A stretch of DNA of 47,380 nt from an uncultured Eubacteriales bacterium (GCA_902790345.1 CADARO010000002.1:1-47380), one strand, 5' to 3'. Positions 1-9,227 are shown, counted from the stretch's first letter. Notes: a model not told the origin generated them from the letters alone. Made by a program: numbers and translations.

Positions 1-1
1 C

Positions 2-526
2 GCGAGCCTGGCGCCTGACGCGAAGGAAGAGTTCACGACGAGCTACGTTGTGAAGGAAGCCGACGTGCTGGCGGGCGAGGTGCTGAACGTGGCGACCGGT
101 AAGGGCACGAGCCCGGATCCGGACAAGCCGGATGTGCCTGTTGAGCCTGGCGAGGATCCGGAGCCGACCGAGGATAAGGACGGCCACCTGACGATCACGA
201 AGGAGACGACGAGCGAGCCTGCGAACGGCGAGGCGTACGCCCTGGGAGAGACGATTGAGTACAAGATCACCGTTCTGAACGACGGCAACCTGACGATCAC
301 GGACATCACCGTGACTGACGAGCTGACGGAAGAGGAATGGACGATCGCGAGCCTGGCGCCGAAGGCGACGGCTGAGTTCACGACGAGCTACGAAGTGAAG
401 GAAGCCGACGTGCTGGCTGGCGAGGTGCTGAACGTGGCGACGGCGAAGGGCACCAGCCCGGATCCGGAGGATCCTGAAGTGCCTGTTGTGCCCGGCGAGG
501 ATCCGGAACCTGTTGATCAGAACGTT
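2..526 (+). repeat. 115-codon tandem repeat in surface protein gene
   Basis: The segment that starts GCGAGCCTGGCGCC at base 2 recurs at base 347, giving a period of 345 nt (115 codons). The two copies are close at the DNA level, with differences in and around GAA/GTG codons and in the acidic linker. One full unit spans about 182-526; the earlier copy is cut by the window edge. High DNA identity suggests recent duplication or gene conversion, and more copies probably lie to the left. Confidence 0.85.
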
Positions 527-1051
527 GTGCTGACCATCAACTACTGGATCGATGACACGCCTGCGGCCCCGTCCTTCATCAGGACCTACACGGCTGGCGA
601 CTCCTACGATGTGCTCTCTCCCGTGCTGGAAGGCTATACGGCGAGCATTGAGCGCGTCACGGGCGTCATCACCAAGGACACGACCATCGACGTTTACTAC
701 ACGCCGAATAACTACACGCTGACCATTAACTATCGCTACCTTGACGGCACTGTCGCGGCGCCGAGCTACGTGGAGACGCTGCCGTACGGCACTGACTACA
801 ATGTGATGTCGCCGTACGTACCGGATTACACGCCTCAGACGCTGTATGTGACGGGCACCATGCCTGCCCGCGATGTGGAGATCACTGTCTACTACGTTGC
901 GGATACCGTGCCGCCGGAGGAAGAACCTGAGCCTGAACCGGTTCCGCCGGCTCCGGGTGCACCGGTTGCCAATTTGATCGTGATTGACGACTATGGTATG
1001 CCTTTGGGACTTGGCAATGTCGGCCTGAACGCGGGCGACTGCATCGAGTAA
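2..1051 (+). CDS. Repetitive surface protein, C-terminal part (partial at left edge)
   Basis: The reading frame is open from base 2, so the start lies outside the window. The visible part has a DUF11/DUF7507-like Ig-type repeat (one partial and one full copy, 115 codons each, with the conserved pattern TITKETTSEPANGE...YKITVLNDG). Two MucBP-like beta repeats follow (about 530-705 and 706-897, each with LTINY near the start and a closing VYY). After a Pro/Glu-rich linker the protein ends in a short tail, DYGMPLGLGNVGLNAGDCIE. There is no LPXTG motif and no hydrophobic anchor, so the mode of attachment is unknown. Such repeats usually build stalks or adhesins outside the cell; the surface role is inferred from family knowledge. 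Confidence 0.85.
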   Translation, partial: ASLAPDAKEEFTTSYVVKEADVLAGEVLNVATGKGTSPDPDKPDVPVEPGEDPEPTEDKDGHLTITKETTSEPANGEAYALGETIEYKITVLNDGNLTITDITVTDELTEEEWTIASLAPKATAEFTTSYEVKEADVLAGEVLNVATAKGTSPDPEDPEVPVVPGEDPEPVDQNVVLTINYWIDDTPAAPSFIRTYTAGDSYDVLSPVLEGYTASIERVTGVITKDTTIDVYYTPNNYTLTINYRYLDGTVAAPSYVETLPYGTDYNVMSPYVPDYTPQTLYVTGTMPARDVEITVYYVADTVPPEEEPEPEPVPPAPGAPVANLIVIDDYGMPLGLGNVGLNAGDCIE

Positions 1052-1064
1052 CGACCTGGATGGC

Positions 1065-1098
1065 GGGCGCCTGGCGCGTGAGAGCGCGCCGGGCGCTC
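1065..1098 (+). terminator. GC-rich hairpin after surface protein gene
   Basis: A roughly 12-bp GC-rich stem (one G-T wobble) with a loop of about 5 nt lies 14 nt after the stop codon. No T-run follows it, so it may slow or pause transcription or protect the 3' end rather than act as a classical intrinsic terminator. Confidence 0.4.
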
Positions 1099-1155
1099 CG
1101 CACACCTCGAAATAGGGCGGACCCATGCCGACAATCATGAGAGAGAGGGATTACC

Positions 1156-3276
1156 ATGAAAAAAGCACTGATCCTGCTGATCGTCCTGCTGATGGCTTTT
1201 GAAGGACTGGCTGTGCACGCGGAGAGCGATACGACGGCTCCGGCTGACGCGGCTCAGACGGCCGCGACGGAAGCGGAAACCGACGAGCAGCCTGAGGAAG
1301 GCGAGGCGCCGGCCGACACAGAAGCGGAAGAAGACATTTTCGAACCGATTGTTTATGACTACAATGAACTGACCGTGGGCACTGTGACGCCCTTCGACGG
1401 CAAGTTCTTCACCCAGATGTGGGGCAATGTGGCCACCGACCTGGACGTGCGCGCGCTGATTCACGGCTACGATCTGGTGGAGTGGCGCGTGGAGGACGGC
1501 GTGTTCGCCATCGATCCCTCCGTTGTCAGCGGCATCGTGGTTACTGAAAACCCCGCTGGCGACCGCACCTACACGCTGACTCTTTACAACGACCTTTATT
1601 ATTCCGACAACACGCAGATCACGGCCTGGGACTACGCGTTCTCCATGCTGCTGTCCGTGGCGCCCGAGATTGCCGAAATTGGCGGCAGCCCGAGGCCGAA
1701 GGACTACCTGGTGGGCTACGAAGCGTATGAAAACGGCGACGTGCCTTACCTGGCCGGCGTGCGCGTGCTGGCGGACGATACCATCGCCATCACGGTGAGC
1801 AACGAATACCTGCCCTTCTTCTATGAGCTGGCTCTGCTGGACTGCGCGCCGTATCCGATTTCGGTGATCGCGCCCGGCTGCCGCGTGGCGGATGACGGAC
1901 AGGGCGTCTACATCACCAACGAGGACGAGACCATTGAGGAAAGCCTGTTCACGGCGGACCTGCTGCGGGAGACCATCCTGAACGAAGAGACGGGCTATCT
2001 CTCCCACCCCTCCGTGACCAGCGGCCCCTATCGCCTGGTTTCCTTTGACGGCCAGACGGTGGAGATGGAAATCAATGAGTACTACAAGGGCAATTCCGAC
2101 GGCGAGCTGCCGCTGATCCCCCGCCTGATCTATAAGACTGTGAGCATCGACACGATGGTGGATCAGCTGGCCACCGGCGAAGTGGGGCTGCTGAACAAGT
2201 GCGTCTCCGCTGACGTTATCCAGCAGGCCACCCAGCTGCTGGTTCGCAGCGAAAACAACTTCGCCCTGAGCAACTATACCCGCAATGGCATGCTGTTCAT
2301 CAGCTTCTGCTGCGAGCAGGAGCCGGTCAACGACCTGGCAGTGCGTCAGGCTGTGGCCCTGTGCATGGACAAGGAAGGCATTGTGGGCGACACCGTGATG
2401 AACTACGGCCTGCGCGTGGACGGCTACTACGGCATGGGCCAGTGGATGTATCAGCTGATCGACGGCACCACCGCGTATCCCGTTGAGGATCCCGGCGCGG
2501 ACGCCGACCAGGCGGCGCTGGAAGCCTACGACGCCGAAATGGCCGAGTGGGAAGCGCTGAACATGGATGATGTTCAGGTTTACGACCTGAACGTGGCCGA
2601 GGCTGTGGCTCTGCTGGAGGAGAACGGCTGGACGCTGAACCGCGACGGCGAGGCGTTTGATCCCGAAAAGGACGACGTGCGCTGCAAGGACGTGGACGGC
2701 GTCATCGTGCCGCTGGAGCTGAAGTTGATCTGCCCCGAGGGCAGCAGCGCGAACGAGGCTCTTCAGGCCAATTTCGCCGATCATCTGGCCGAAGCCGGCA
2801 TCCTGCTGGATATCGAGATCATGCCCATGCAGGAATTGCTGCGCTATTACTACCGCCTGGATGAGCGTGACTGCGACATGGTCATGCTGGCCACCAACTT
2901 CGACATCCTGTTCGATCCGTCCGTGAACTTCATGCCGGACGGCGAGGAGACGATCAATCCCTACAACACCACCGCCATCTCGGACGAGGCGCTGTATAAC
3001 CTGACAGTGGACATGCGCCAGACCAGCCCGGATGACGTGATCGGCTACTGCCGCAAGTGGATTGATTTTGAAACGCGGTTCCAGGAACTCGTTCCGGTCA
3101 TCTCGGTTTACTCGAATGTGTATTTCGACTTCTATCCGCGCGTGCTCCACAACTATGATGTTTCCAGCAACGTCACTTGGGGCCAGGCCATCATCGGCGC
3201 GTATATGAGCGACGCCAGCGACGAAGAACTGGCGGGCGAAGAAAACGCTGAAGGCGACCTTGAGATCATCGGCTGA
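1156..3276 (+). CDS. ABC transporter substrate-binding protein, family 5 (oligopeptide-binding type)
   Basis: 706 aa. A signal peptide covers about residues 1-22 (MKKALILLIVLLMAFEGLA), followed by an acidic Glu/Ala-rich linker to about residue 58. The rest matches the SBP_bac_5 (DppA/OppA) fold: an early YTLTLYNDLYYSDNTQITAWDY-type region and a late region on residues of the type WIDFETRFQELVPVISVYSN. There is no lipobox Cys, so it is probably secreted or held by another route. The start follows a GAGAGAGGG ribosome site. No permease or ATPase gene lies next to it, so the transporter partner is unknown; peptides or oligosaccharides are both possible ligands. It ends before a strong terminator. 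Confidence 0.88.
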   Translation: MKKALILLIVLLMAFEGLAVHAESDTTAPADAAQTAATEAETDEQPEEGEAPADTEAEEDIFEPIVYDYNELTVGTVTPFDGKFFTQMWGNVATDLDVRALIHGYDLVEWRVEDGVFAIDPSVVSGIVVTENPAGDRTYTLTLYNDLYYSDNTQITAWDYAFSMLLSVAPEIAEIGGSPRPKDYLVGYEAYENGDVPYLAGVRVLADDTIAITVSNEYLPFFYELALLDCAPYPISVIAPGCRVADDGQGVYITNEDETIEESLFTADLLRETILNEETGYLSHPSVTSGPYRLVSFDGQTVEMEINEYYKGNSDGELPLIPRLIYKTVSIDTMVDQLATGEVGLLNKCVSADVIQQATQLLVRSENNFALSNYTRNGMLFISFCCEQEPVNDLAVRQAVALCMDKEGIVGDTVMNYGLRVDGYYGMGQWMYQLIDGTTAYPVEDPGADADQAALEAYDAEMAEWEALNMDDVQVYDLNVAEAVALLEENGWTLNRDGEAFDPEKDDVRCKDVDGVIVPLELKLICPEGSSANEALQANFADHLAEAGILLDIEIMPMQELLRYYYRLDERDCDMVMLATNFDILFDPSVNFMPDGEETINPYNTTAISDEALYNLTVDMRQTSPDDVIGYCRKWIDFETRFQELVPVISVYSNVYFDFYPRVLHNYDVSSNVTWGQAIIGAYMSDASDEELAGEENAEGDLEIIG

Positions 3277-3317
3277 GGATCGCGGGCGTATCCTGAAAAT
3301 GTGAGTTGAATAGAAAA

Positions 3318-3354
3318 TCGGAGCCGCTTCCCTGTGAAGTGGCTCCGGTTTTTA
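3318..3354 (+). terminator. Intrinsic terminator after family-5 binding protein
   Basis: The stem GGAGCC(G)CTTC / GAAG(T)GGCTCC with a 5-nt loop is followed by GGTTTTTAT, 41 nt after the stop codon at 3276. It separates this gene from the convergent fucose isomerase gene. Confidence 0.85.
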
Positions 3355-3412
3355 TGCTGTGTGAATAAAGAGGGCGAACGCGCTGCCGCGTCCGCCCTTG
3401 ATTGATTTGTTT

Positions 3413-5209
3413 TTACTTCTTGTAGGAGGGGCCGTAGTTGGCGCAAGCGCGATAGTCGGCGCCTTCCTTGTCCATGCCGAAGGCGTTCCAGGCCGACGGG
3501 CGGAAGATCTTCTCCTCCGGCACGTTGTGCATGGCCACGGGGATGCGCAGCATGGAGCACAGGGTGATCAGATCCGCGCCGATGTGGCCGTAGCTGATAG
3601 CGCCGTGGTTGGCGCCCCAGTTGTTCATCACGCTGTAGGCGTCCTTGAAGGGGCCTTCCTTGCCGTCGCAGCGGGGCGCGAACCAGGTGCAGGGCCAGGT
3701 GTAGTCGGTGCGCTTCCAGAGGATGTCGGTGACCTCGTCGGGCAGCTTCACCGTCCAGCCCTCGGCGATCTGCAGCATCGGGCCCAGGCCCTTCACCAGA
3801 TTCAGGCGAATCATGGTCACGGGCATTTCAACGTCGGTCACGAAGCGGGAGGAATAGCCGCCGCCGCGGAAGTAGCCCAGATCGGCGTAGTTCCAGGTGG
3901 TGTGAGCCATGATGGCCTTCTGGTCGTCCTCGGTTACGTCATACCAGGGCTTCATGACAGGGGTGCCGTTGTCCAAGGCCTTGCCGTTGGCGTCCAGGCA
4001 GCATGCGCCGGAGTTGATGAGGTGGATGAAGCCGCCGTTCTCCTTGGCCACGCCCTCCAGCTCATAGCCGGCGGCCTTCTTCACGGCCGCAGGGCTCCAG
4101 TAGGTTCGCACGTCGGCGAACATCTGGGCGCGGTTGGTGAGGAGTTTCATGAACAGCATGCCCAGGCCGTTGAGGATGTCGTTCTCGGTGGCCAGGATGT
4201 AGGGCTCCCGGGCGCCGTTGTGGTCGAAGCTGGTGTTCAGCATGGCCTCGGGGAAGTCGCAGTTGGGATAGAAGTCGGTCCACTGGCGCTGGCCCTGGAA
4301 GCCGGCGGCGATGGCGTTGTGGCCCACGGCCTCTTCCTCGCAGCCCTTGGGCAGGTTCTTGTTGCCGTTCATCAGGTCCTTGATGATGAGGTACATCTTG
4401 AGGGTGAATTCCCAGTCCTTGGCCTTCTGCTCAGGGGTCTTCTGAAGCTCAACGGGGTTCTTGTCGAAGCCCTCGACCACGTACTTGTCGGCCCAGGCTT
4501 TGAGCTTCTCGTATTCCTTTTCGTCGTAGATGCCCAGGGTCATGCGGCGGATGATCTCCACCTCGTCCACGGATTCCACGCGCATGCCCAGGTAGTCCTC
4601 GATGAAGTGGGTGTCCATGATGGAGCCGCCGATGCCCATGGTGATGGAGCCGATCTGCAGGTAGCTCTTGCGGCGCATGGTGGCCACGGCCACGGCGGCG
4701 CGGCCGAAGCGAAGCAGCTTCTCGGTCACGTCCTCGGGAATGTCGGTGGCGTCGGCGTCCTGAACGTCACGGCCGTAGATGCCGAAGGCGGGCAGGCCCT
4801 TCTGGGCGTGGGTGGCCAGCACGGAGGCCAGATACACCGCGCCGGGGCGTTCGGTGCCGTTGAAGCCCCAAACGGCCTTGATGGTGTCGCGCTCGGTGTC
4901 CATGGTCTCGGAGCCGTAGCACCAGCAGGGGGTCACGGTGATGGTGATCTCAACGCCCTCCTTGCGGAACTTTTCGGCGCAGGCGGCGGCTTCCGCCACG
5001 CGGCCGATGGTGGTGTCGGCGATGACCACCTTGACCGGCTCGCCGTTGGAATAGCGCAGGTTCTCGGTGAACAGCTTGGCGGCGGATTTCGCCATGTTCA
5101 TCGTCTGCTCTTCCAGGCTCTCGCGCACCTTCAGCACGCCCCGGCGCCCGTCGATGGTGGGACGGATGCCGATCACGGGATATTCTCCGACATAACGATT
5201 GACAGCCAT
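3413..5209 (-). CDS. fucI: L-fucose isomerase
   Basis: 598 aa, close to the usual length of about 590. It resembles FucI along its whole length: N-terminal [22 protein letters not shown], the [21 protein letters not shown] segment, and the C-terminal [19 protein letters not shown] stretch that carries a metal-binding His. It catalyses the Mn-dependent conversion of L-fucose to L-fuculose (also D-arabinose to D-ribulose) in the cytoplasm. The ATG at 5209 is chosen because AAGGAGGA sits 8 nt upstream; a longer frame to 5233 would place the start upstream of that ribosome site. It has its own promoter. No fuculokinase or fuculose-phosphate aldolase gene is adjacent. Confidence 0.95.
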   Translation of the reverse strand: MAVNRYVGEYPVIGIRPTIDGRRGVLKVRESLEEQTMNMAKSAAKLFTENLRYSNGEPVKVVIADTTIGRVAEAAACAEKFRKEGVEITITVTPCWCYGSETMDTERDTIKAVWGFNGTERPGAVYLASVLATHAQKGLPAFGIYGRDVQDADATDIPEDVTEKLLRFGRAAVAVATMRRKSYLQIGSITMGIGGSIMDTHFIEDYLGMRVESVDEVEIIRRMTLGIYDEKEYEKLKAWADKYVVEGFDKNPVELQKTPEQKAKDWEFTLKMYLIIKDLMNGNKNLPKGCEEEAVGHNAIAAGFQGQRQWTDFYPNCDFPEAMLNTSFDHNGAREPYILATENDILNGLGMLFMKLLTNRAQMFADVRTYWSPAAVKKAAGYELEGVAKENGGFIHLINSGACCLDANGKALDNGTPVMKPWYDVTEDDQKAIMAHTTWNYADLGYFRGGGYSSRFVTDVEMPVTMIRLNLVKGLGPMLQIAEGWTVKLPDEVTDILWKRTDYTWPCTWFAPRCDGKEGPFKDAYSVMNNWGANHGAISYGHIGADLITLCSMLRIPVAMHNVPEEKIFRPSAWNAFGMDKEGADYRACANYGPSYKK

Positions 5210-5248
5210 GTTGATCTTCCTCCTTAGATTCACGTTTTCCTTGCTATT

Positions 5249-5277
5249 ATTTTAACACGGAATTTGCGTTCTGTCCA
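5249..5277 (-). promoter_or_regulatory. Promoter of fucI
   Basis: On the minus strand TGGACA (5272-5277) and TAAAAT (5249-5254) are separated by 17 nt. The -10 lies about 40 nt upstream of the fucI start. Confidence 0.6.
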
Positions 5278-5282
5278 TCCCC

Positions 5283-6149
5283 TTACAGGTCGATGCCCGG
5301 CAGCCGCAAAAGCGTTTCTCCGCGCCGATATCCGGCGGTGGCGGCCAGCTGGGTGGCGGCGGTCTGACGCCAGCGCACGTCCGCCACGGCCTCCAGCAGG
5401 GTATCCTCCAGTGGCCGATCCTTGGCGAAGCGCAGCTTGGGCAGGTACTCGGTGGGCAAGCGGCAGGCATCGAAGTACTGCCGCGCGGCCTCCATCAGAT
5501 AGGACGCCACGCCGCGCCGCCGCCAGTCCGGCACGGTGTACACCTGGCCCACCACGCCGGTGCGCTCCTCCGGATCCATCCAGCAGATCAGCTCTCCCGC
5601 CAGGCCGCTGCGCGCGGTGAGCAGCAGCCGCCGGAAGCCGGGCCGCCGGGTTGCCTCGTCCAGCCAGGAGCGGGCGTTGTCACGGTGGAAGAGCCGCTCC
5701 TGCCGCTCCAGGAAGAAGCGGCGCTCGGTGGCGTCGTCCAGCCGATCTGTGATGAACACGCAGCCCTCCGGCAGGCGCACGGTGCTTGCCCCAGCCACCA
5801 CGCGGCGGCGCATGCGCAGCAGGGCGTCGTCGTCCGCGAAGCCCAGTTCGGTGAGCCGTGCCATCAGGGCGGTGTCCTCCGGGGCGACCTCGGCGTATAC
5901 CCGTGCGCGCACATCGGGCTGCTCCCGGGCCAGAACCATGGCGCGGGCCATGGCGGCGGCCAGCAGCTGCAGCTGCACGTCCTCCTCCCCACCGGCGGAA
6001 ATCCTGATTTCCAGTGGGCGTTCCGGCATCTGCAGATCGTTCATGTGGGGCTCAACGCGGCACCAGCCATGCTCGTATTCCAGATTGTCAACGGCCACAA
6101 AGGCGTTTTCCAGCTTTTTTCCCGCCTCCACGGCGTTTCGTATGATCAT
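5283..6149 (-). CDS. GNAT-family N-acetyltransferase, two-domain
   Basis: 288 aa, twice the size of a single GNAT domain. The C-terminal half shows acetyl-CoA motif A (QVYTVPDWRRRGVASYLMEA, about residues 207-226) and a following KLRFAKDRPLED segment. The N-terminal half is more diverged and looks like a second, degenerate GNAT fold. It probably acetylates a small molecule or protein; the substrate cannot be told. The start follows a GGAGG site at good distance and its own promoter lies in the gap after the upstream esterase gene. Confidence 0.8.
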   Translation of the reverse strand: MIIRNAVEAGKKLENAFVAVDNLEYEHGWCRVEPHMNDLQMPERPLEIRISAGGEEDVQLQLLAAAMARAMVLAREQPDVRARVYAEVAPEDTALMARLTELGFADDDALLRMRRRVVAGASTVRLPEGCVFITDRLDDATERRFFLERQERLFHRDNARSWLDEATRRPGFRRLLLTARSGLAGELICWMDPEERTGVVGQVYTVPDWRRRGVASYLMEAARQYFDACRLPTEYLPKLRFAKDRPLEDTLLEAVADVRWRQTAATQLAATAGYRRGETLLRLPGIDL

Positions 6150-6178
6150 GGTCAGGCCTCCATGCTCAGGATGGTTAT

Positions 6179-6207
6179 AGTATACGCCTTTTTTGCCGTT
6201 TTTTCAA
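6179..6207 (-). promoter_or_regulatory. Promoter of the GNAT gene
   Basis: On the minus strand TTGAAA (6202-6207) and TATACT (6179-6184) are separated by 17 nt, 30 nt upstream of the start at 6149. Confidence 0.65.
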
Positions 6208-6221
6208 TACGCGCGGCGCGG

Positions 6222-7070
6222 TTACGCCCCGGCGAAGAAGGCCGGCAGCGCGTTGTAGATATACCGGTGTATGTTGGCGTAGTCGTGCACGCCGCCCTCC
6301 AGCAGGTCGTAGTCGATGTTGTCGCCGAAGCGGAACACCTCCGGCCAGGCGCGCATGGCGTCGATCTGGGCCGTCTCGTTGGGATAGGCGATGTCCTTCG
6401 TGCCGGTGATGGCGTGGATCCGGAAATCAGCCGGCGTGAAGCCCTGCCTGTCCACCGCTTCGGCCAGGGCCCGGGCGGTCTCCTCCGAATGGCTGGAGCC
6501 GCCCAGGCTACCATAGAGCCAGCAGTCGCCGCTCAGGGGCATGAACCAGCGGAAGGCGTCCAGCGCGTCCAGGAAGGCGTACCAGCAGGTCACGCTGCCC
6601 ATGGAGAACCCGGCGATGGCCCGGTGATCCCGGGAGGCTCGCTGGCCCGCCGGATCGGTGATTTCGGCAAAGGTGTGGAAGCGACACTCCACGGCGGGAA
6701 TGATGTCCGCCTTCAGCTCCCGCGCGAAGATGGCCACGGCTCTGCCGGAGGAATCGGGGGTCTTGTCGGTCTCGTCCGGCCGATAGTAGGTGGGCGACAC
6801 CACGATCATGGGCTTCAGCTGGCCGGAGGCGATCATGTGATCCAGCATGGCCAGGAATTCCTTCGAGAAGAAGGACTCCGGGCTGCCGCCGCCGCCATGG
6901 ATGAGATACAGCGCGTCGTAGGCCCTGTTTTCGTCATAACCGTGGGGCAGGTAGACCAGGGCGTATTTGTCCTGCCGAAGGGCGTCGGTGGTGACGTAGT
7001 CCACGCGCTCCACGCGGCCGGGTGCGTCGCAGGGGGTGAGGTATGAAGCGGGAATGGGATGAATGGTCAT
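6222..7070 (-). CDS. Esterase, CE1-like alpha/beta hydrolase
   Basis: 282 aa, no signal peptide. It has the layout of feruloyl/acetyl xylan esterases of the D-esterase type: LYLIHGGGGSPESF at the oxyanion region, the nucleophile elbow GFSMGS (about residue 161), and a late GGVHDY with the likely catalytic His. These enzymes remove acyl or feruloyl groups from plant polysaccharides or short esters; without a signal peptide it would act on imported material. The start follows AAAGGAGA. Its gene follows the CYTH gene by 26 nt, in one likely operon. A second member of this family lies at 26281-27234. Confidence 0.85.
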   Translation of the reverse strand: MTIHPIPASYLTPCDAPGRVERVDYVTTDALRQDKYALVYLPHGYDENRAYDALYLIHGGGGSPESFFSKEFLAMLDHMIASGQLKPMIVVSPTYYRPDETDKTPDSSGRAVAIFARELKADIIPAVECRFHTFAEITDPAGQRASRDHRAIAGFSMGSVTCWYAFLDALDAFRWFMPLSGDCWLYGSLGGSSHSEETARALAEAVDRQGFTPADFRIHAITGTKDIAYPNETAQIDAMRAWPEVFRFGDNIDYDLLEGGVHDYANIHRYIYNALPAFFAGA

Positions 7071-7096
7071 GGCTCTTTCTCCTTTCAGGCGCGCCG

Positions 7097-7639
7097 TCAG
7101 TCCGGCCAGGGCTGATCCCGGCGGGCCAGCGCGTGATTTGTGTAGCGGGGATCCTCCGTCACCTCGCGAAGCACCGTGACCCAGTCCGGCAGAACCACGA
7201 CCTGCGCCTCGCTCTCCAGCTCAATCTCCAGAACGGCCCGATCCGTCCATTCGGGGTACACGTCGATCTCGTACAGCAGGCCGTTTTCGCTGACGCGGTA
7301 GCGCCGCTTGACGATGGGGCGGCAGTCGGGGTCGGCCTGGGCCAGCAGCGCCTGATAGGCCTCCGGCGAAATGTCCTCCTCCAGCTCAATCCGGGTCATG
7401 CCGGTGATCTTCCGCTTATACGTGCGGATGTGGCGGCACTGGCCGCCGCTCTCCCACCGGCGCACCCGCAGGCTCTCCCCCGGATGCGCCGTCTTGAGAT
7501 ATGTCTGAACGATGTCCACGCGGACGCAGTTGGGGTTTGCCTCCAGCGTCGCCAGGTCGGGATAGGCGATCAGGTATTTGCGCTCGATTTCCAGGGGCAG
7601 TCCCCCACCCCGCCGCTCGTTGTTCGTTTTATCCTCCAT
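7097..7639 (-). CDS. CYTH domain protein (triphosphate tunnel metalloenzyme type)
   Basis: About 180 aa. The hallmark EIERKYL motif lies near residue 18, followed by alternating basic and acidic strand residues (SLRVRRWESGG, TYKRKITG, RIELEEDIS, EIDVYPEWTDRAVLEIELES) that line the tunnel in CYTH enzymes. Family members bind triphosphates with Mg2+ (inorganic triphosphatase, thiamine-triphosphatase or adenylate cyclase); which activity applies cannot be told. The ATG at 7639 has only a weak ribosome site and a downstream start nearer the EIERKYL motif is possible. It sits between two esterase genes in one orientation. Confidence 0.85.
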   Translation of the reverse strand: MEDKTNNERRGGGLPLEIERKYLIAYPDLATLEANPNCVRVDIVQTYLKTAHPGESLRVRRWESGGQCRHIRTYKRKITGMTRIELEEDISPEAYQALLAQADPDCRPIVKRRYRVSENGLLYEIDVYPEWTDRAVLEIELESEAQVVVLPDWVTVLREVTEDPRYTNHALARRDQPWPD

Positions 7640-7689
7640 CAAGGCTCTTTACCCCCATCTCCGTGTATCGCTGCCGTTTCCCGTCGCCC

Positions 7690-8499
7690 TCATCGGGCGG
7701 CCGGAATTTCAAAGAAATCCAGCGCCTTTTTCACGGCCAGATCCCAGAAGGGCCACTCGTGACGGTAGCTCGGCACGCTCTCGAAGGTGGCGGGCAGGCC
7801 GATGGCCTCCGCGTGCCGCTGGAAATGCTGGAAGGCCGGGTATCCGCCGTCCTCCATGCCGCAGGTGAAGTAGAGTTTGGGCAGGTTCGGGTCGTGGGCG
7901 TGCTCGTCGATGAGCCGCCAGGTGTTTTCATAGGACGCCTCGAAGGCCTCCAGGCTGCCGTGGTTCATGAGGGCCGAGGTCACCGCGCGCTGATACCTGA
8001 CCGGGTCGTTCTCCCTGATCCAGGCCAGATCCCTGGGCGACGCGGAGAACACCGCCGCCCCGGCGAATTTCTCCGGGTGGTTGAAGGCGTAGATACAGGT
8101 TCCGCTGCCGCCCATGGAGAGGCCGGCGATGTAGTTGTCCTCCCGCTTGTCGGAGGCAGGCAGCCAGCCGTATACCAGGGGCATGAGCTCGTCCAGCAGG
8201 AAGTCGTACATCCTGTAGCCCGGGCCGAAAGTGGGCCAGTTGATGTAGCCCGCGGTCAGGCCGCTGGGCATGACCACGATCAGGTCGCGGGCATTCGCGT
8301 ACAGCTCGATCTGTGTGCGCCGCACCCAGTCGGTGTGGTCTCCATACGCGCCGTGCAGCAGCCAAAGCACCTTGTACTTCTTGCCGGATCGATAGAACGC
8401 TTCTGGCGTCTGGCTTCCCCGCATCACGGGCAGGATGATGGAGACGGTGGTTTCGCCACTGAGGCACTGGCTGGACAGGTTCCACTGGATGAGGGACAT
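7690..8499 (-). CDS. Esterase of the tributyrin esterase / S-formylglutathione hydrolase type
   Basis: 269 aa, no signal peptide. It has LWLLHGAYGDHTDWVRRT near the oxyanion hole, the nucleophile motif GLSMGGSG (about residue 120), a likely acid in the TCGMEDGGY region and a late SYRHEW with the catalytic His. EstA-type family members hydrolyse short-chain esters, including acetylated sugars. The ATG at 8499 is chosen because AAAGGAGGT lies just upstream; the open frame beyond it has no support. It is the first gene of a probable operon with the CYTH protein and the CE1 esterase. Confidence 0.9.
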   Translation of the reverse strand: MSLIQWNLSSQCLSGETTVSIILPVMRGSQTPEAFYRSGKKYKVLWLLHGAYGDHTDWVRRTQIELYANARDLIVVMPSGLTAGYINWPTFGPGYRMYDFLLDELMPLVYGWLPASDKREDNYIAGLSMGGSGTCIYAFNHPEKFAGAAVFSASPRDLAWIRENDPVRYQRAVTSALMNHGSLEAFEASYENTWRLIDEHAHDPNLPKLYFTCGMEDGGYPAFQHFQRHAEAIGLPATFESVPSYRHEWPFWDLAVKKALDFFEIPAAR

Positions 8500-8551
8500 G
8501 GAAAGACCTCCTTTTTCCGAGCAGACAGTCATCACAATTTTTTCTCTATCC

Positions 8552-8580
8552 ATTATAACGCCGCCGGGATGGAACTTCAA
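8552..8580 (-). promoter_or_regulatory. Promoter of the esterase-CYTH-esterase operon
   Basis: On the minus strand TTGAAG (8575-8580) and TATAAT (8552-8557) are separated by 17 nt, about 50 nt upstream of the start at 8499. Confidence 0.75.
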
Positions 8581-8611
8581 TAAGAGAATGCGCGCGGATT
8601 GACTCCGCGCC

Positions 8612-8640
8612 TTCAAAAGGAGATGAATATATGCTATAAT
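8612..8640 (+). promoter_or_regulatory. Promoter of the DUF1801-type gene
   Basis: TTCAAA and an extended -10 (TGCTATAAT) with 17-nt spacing lie just upstream of the ribosome site of the gene at 8674. Confidence 0.65.
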
Positions 8641-8673
8641 ACCGTCGGATGCTTCAAAAAGGAGGTGGAAGGC

Positions 8674-9078
8674 ATGTGGATTTGCCCTCAATGCGGACGA
8701 ACGTTCGCCCGAATGGAACAGGCGCACTATTGCGGCAAGCCGGAGACCATCGACCAGTACATCGACGCGCAGGATGAGGCCGTGAGGGATCGGCTTCGGG
8801 CTGTGCGCCAGGCCATTCGCGCCGCCATTCCCGAGGCGCAGGAGCGCATGTCCTGGAGCATGCCCACCTTCTGGAAGGGCCGCAACCTCATTCACTTCGC
8901 GGCGTCCAAAAAGCACATCGGCCTGTATCCGGGCGACGAGGCCGTGGCGGCCTTTGCCGATCGGCTGGCGGCCTTTGACACCAGCAAGGGCACGATCCGC
9001 CTGCCTCACGACAAACCGCTGCCCCTCGATCTGATTGCCGATATCGCGCGGTGGTGCATGGCAAAACACGCCAAGTGA
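8674..9078 (+). CDS. DUF1801 (YdhG-like) protein with N-terminal zinc-finger-like motif
   Basis: 134 aa. It starts with a Cys-rich motif, WICPQCGRTF...AHYCG, that could bind a metal. A DUF1801-like domain follows (IDQYIDAQDEAVRDRLRAVR, then the typical EAQERMSWSMPTFW, HIGLYPGDEA and GTIRLP segments). The function of this family is not established; a phosphate- or lipid-binding fold has been suggested. The ATG at 8674 follows AAAAGGAGGTGG; an upstream frame extension would cross the promoter and is rejected. Confidence 0.85.
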   Translation: MWICPQCGRTFARMEQAHYCGKPETIDQYIDAQDEAVRDRLRAVRQAIRAAIPEAQERMSWSMPTFWKGRNLIHFAASKKHIGLYPGDEAVAAFADRLAAFDTSKGTIRLPHDKPLPLDLIADIARWCMAKHAK

Positions 9079-9149
9079 CGCCTGGCCTCAGGCAAGGCGC
9101 GGCAGGGATCGCGCCGGCACAAAAAGGCCAGAAAACCCCTACCCTCCAC

Positions 9150-9178
9150 TTTTCAAACGGGGGACGGTATGATATAAT
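9150..9178 (+). promoter_or_regulatory. Promoter of the kinase-lipoprotein operon
   Basis: TATAAT at 9173-9178 is clear. The -35 (TTTTCA, 17 nt spacing) is weak, which may mean that an activator helps. Confidence 0.5.
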
Positions 9179-9227
9179 AAATCGGGTATTTGTTTGTGCC
9201 TTTTTCGCCGTATGAGGATGTGACGAT

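Noticed and set aside
1135-3150. Minus-strand frame of 671 codons opposite the family-5 binding protein
   Set aside because: Composition is typical of antisense frames; the + strand gene has signal peptide, ribosome site and terminator.
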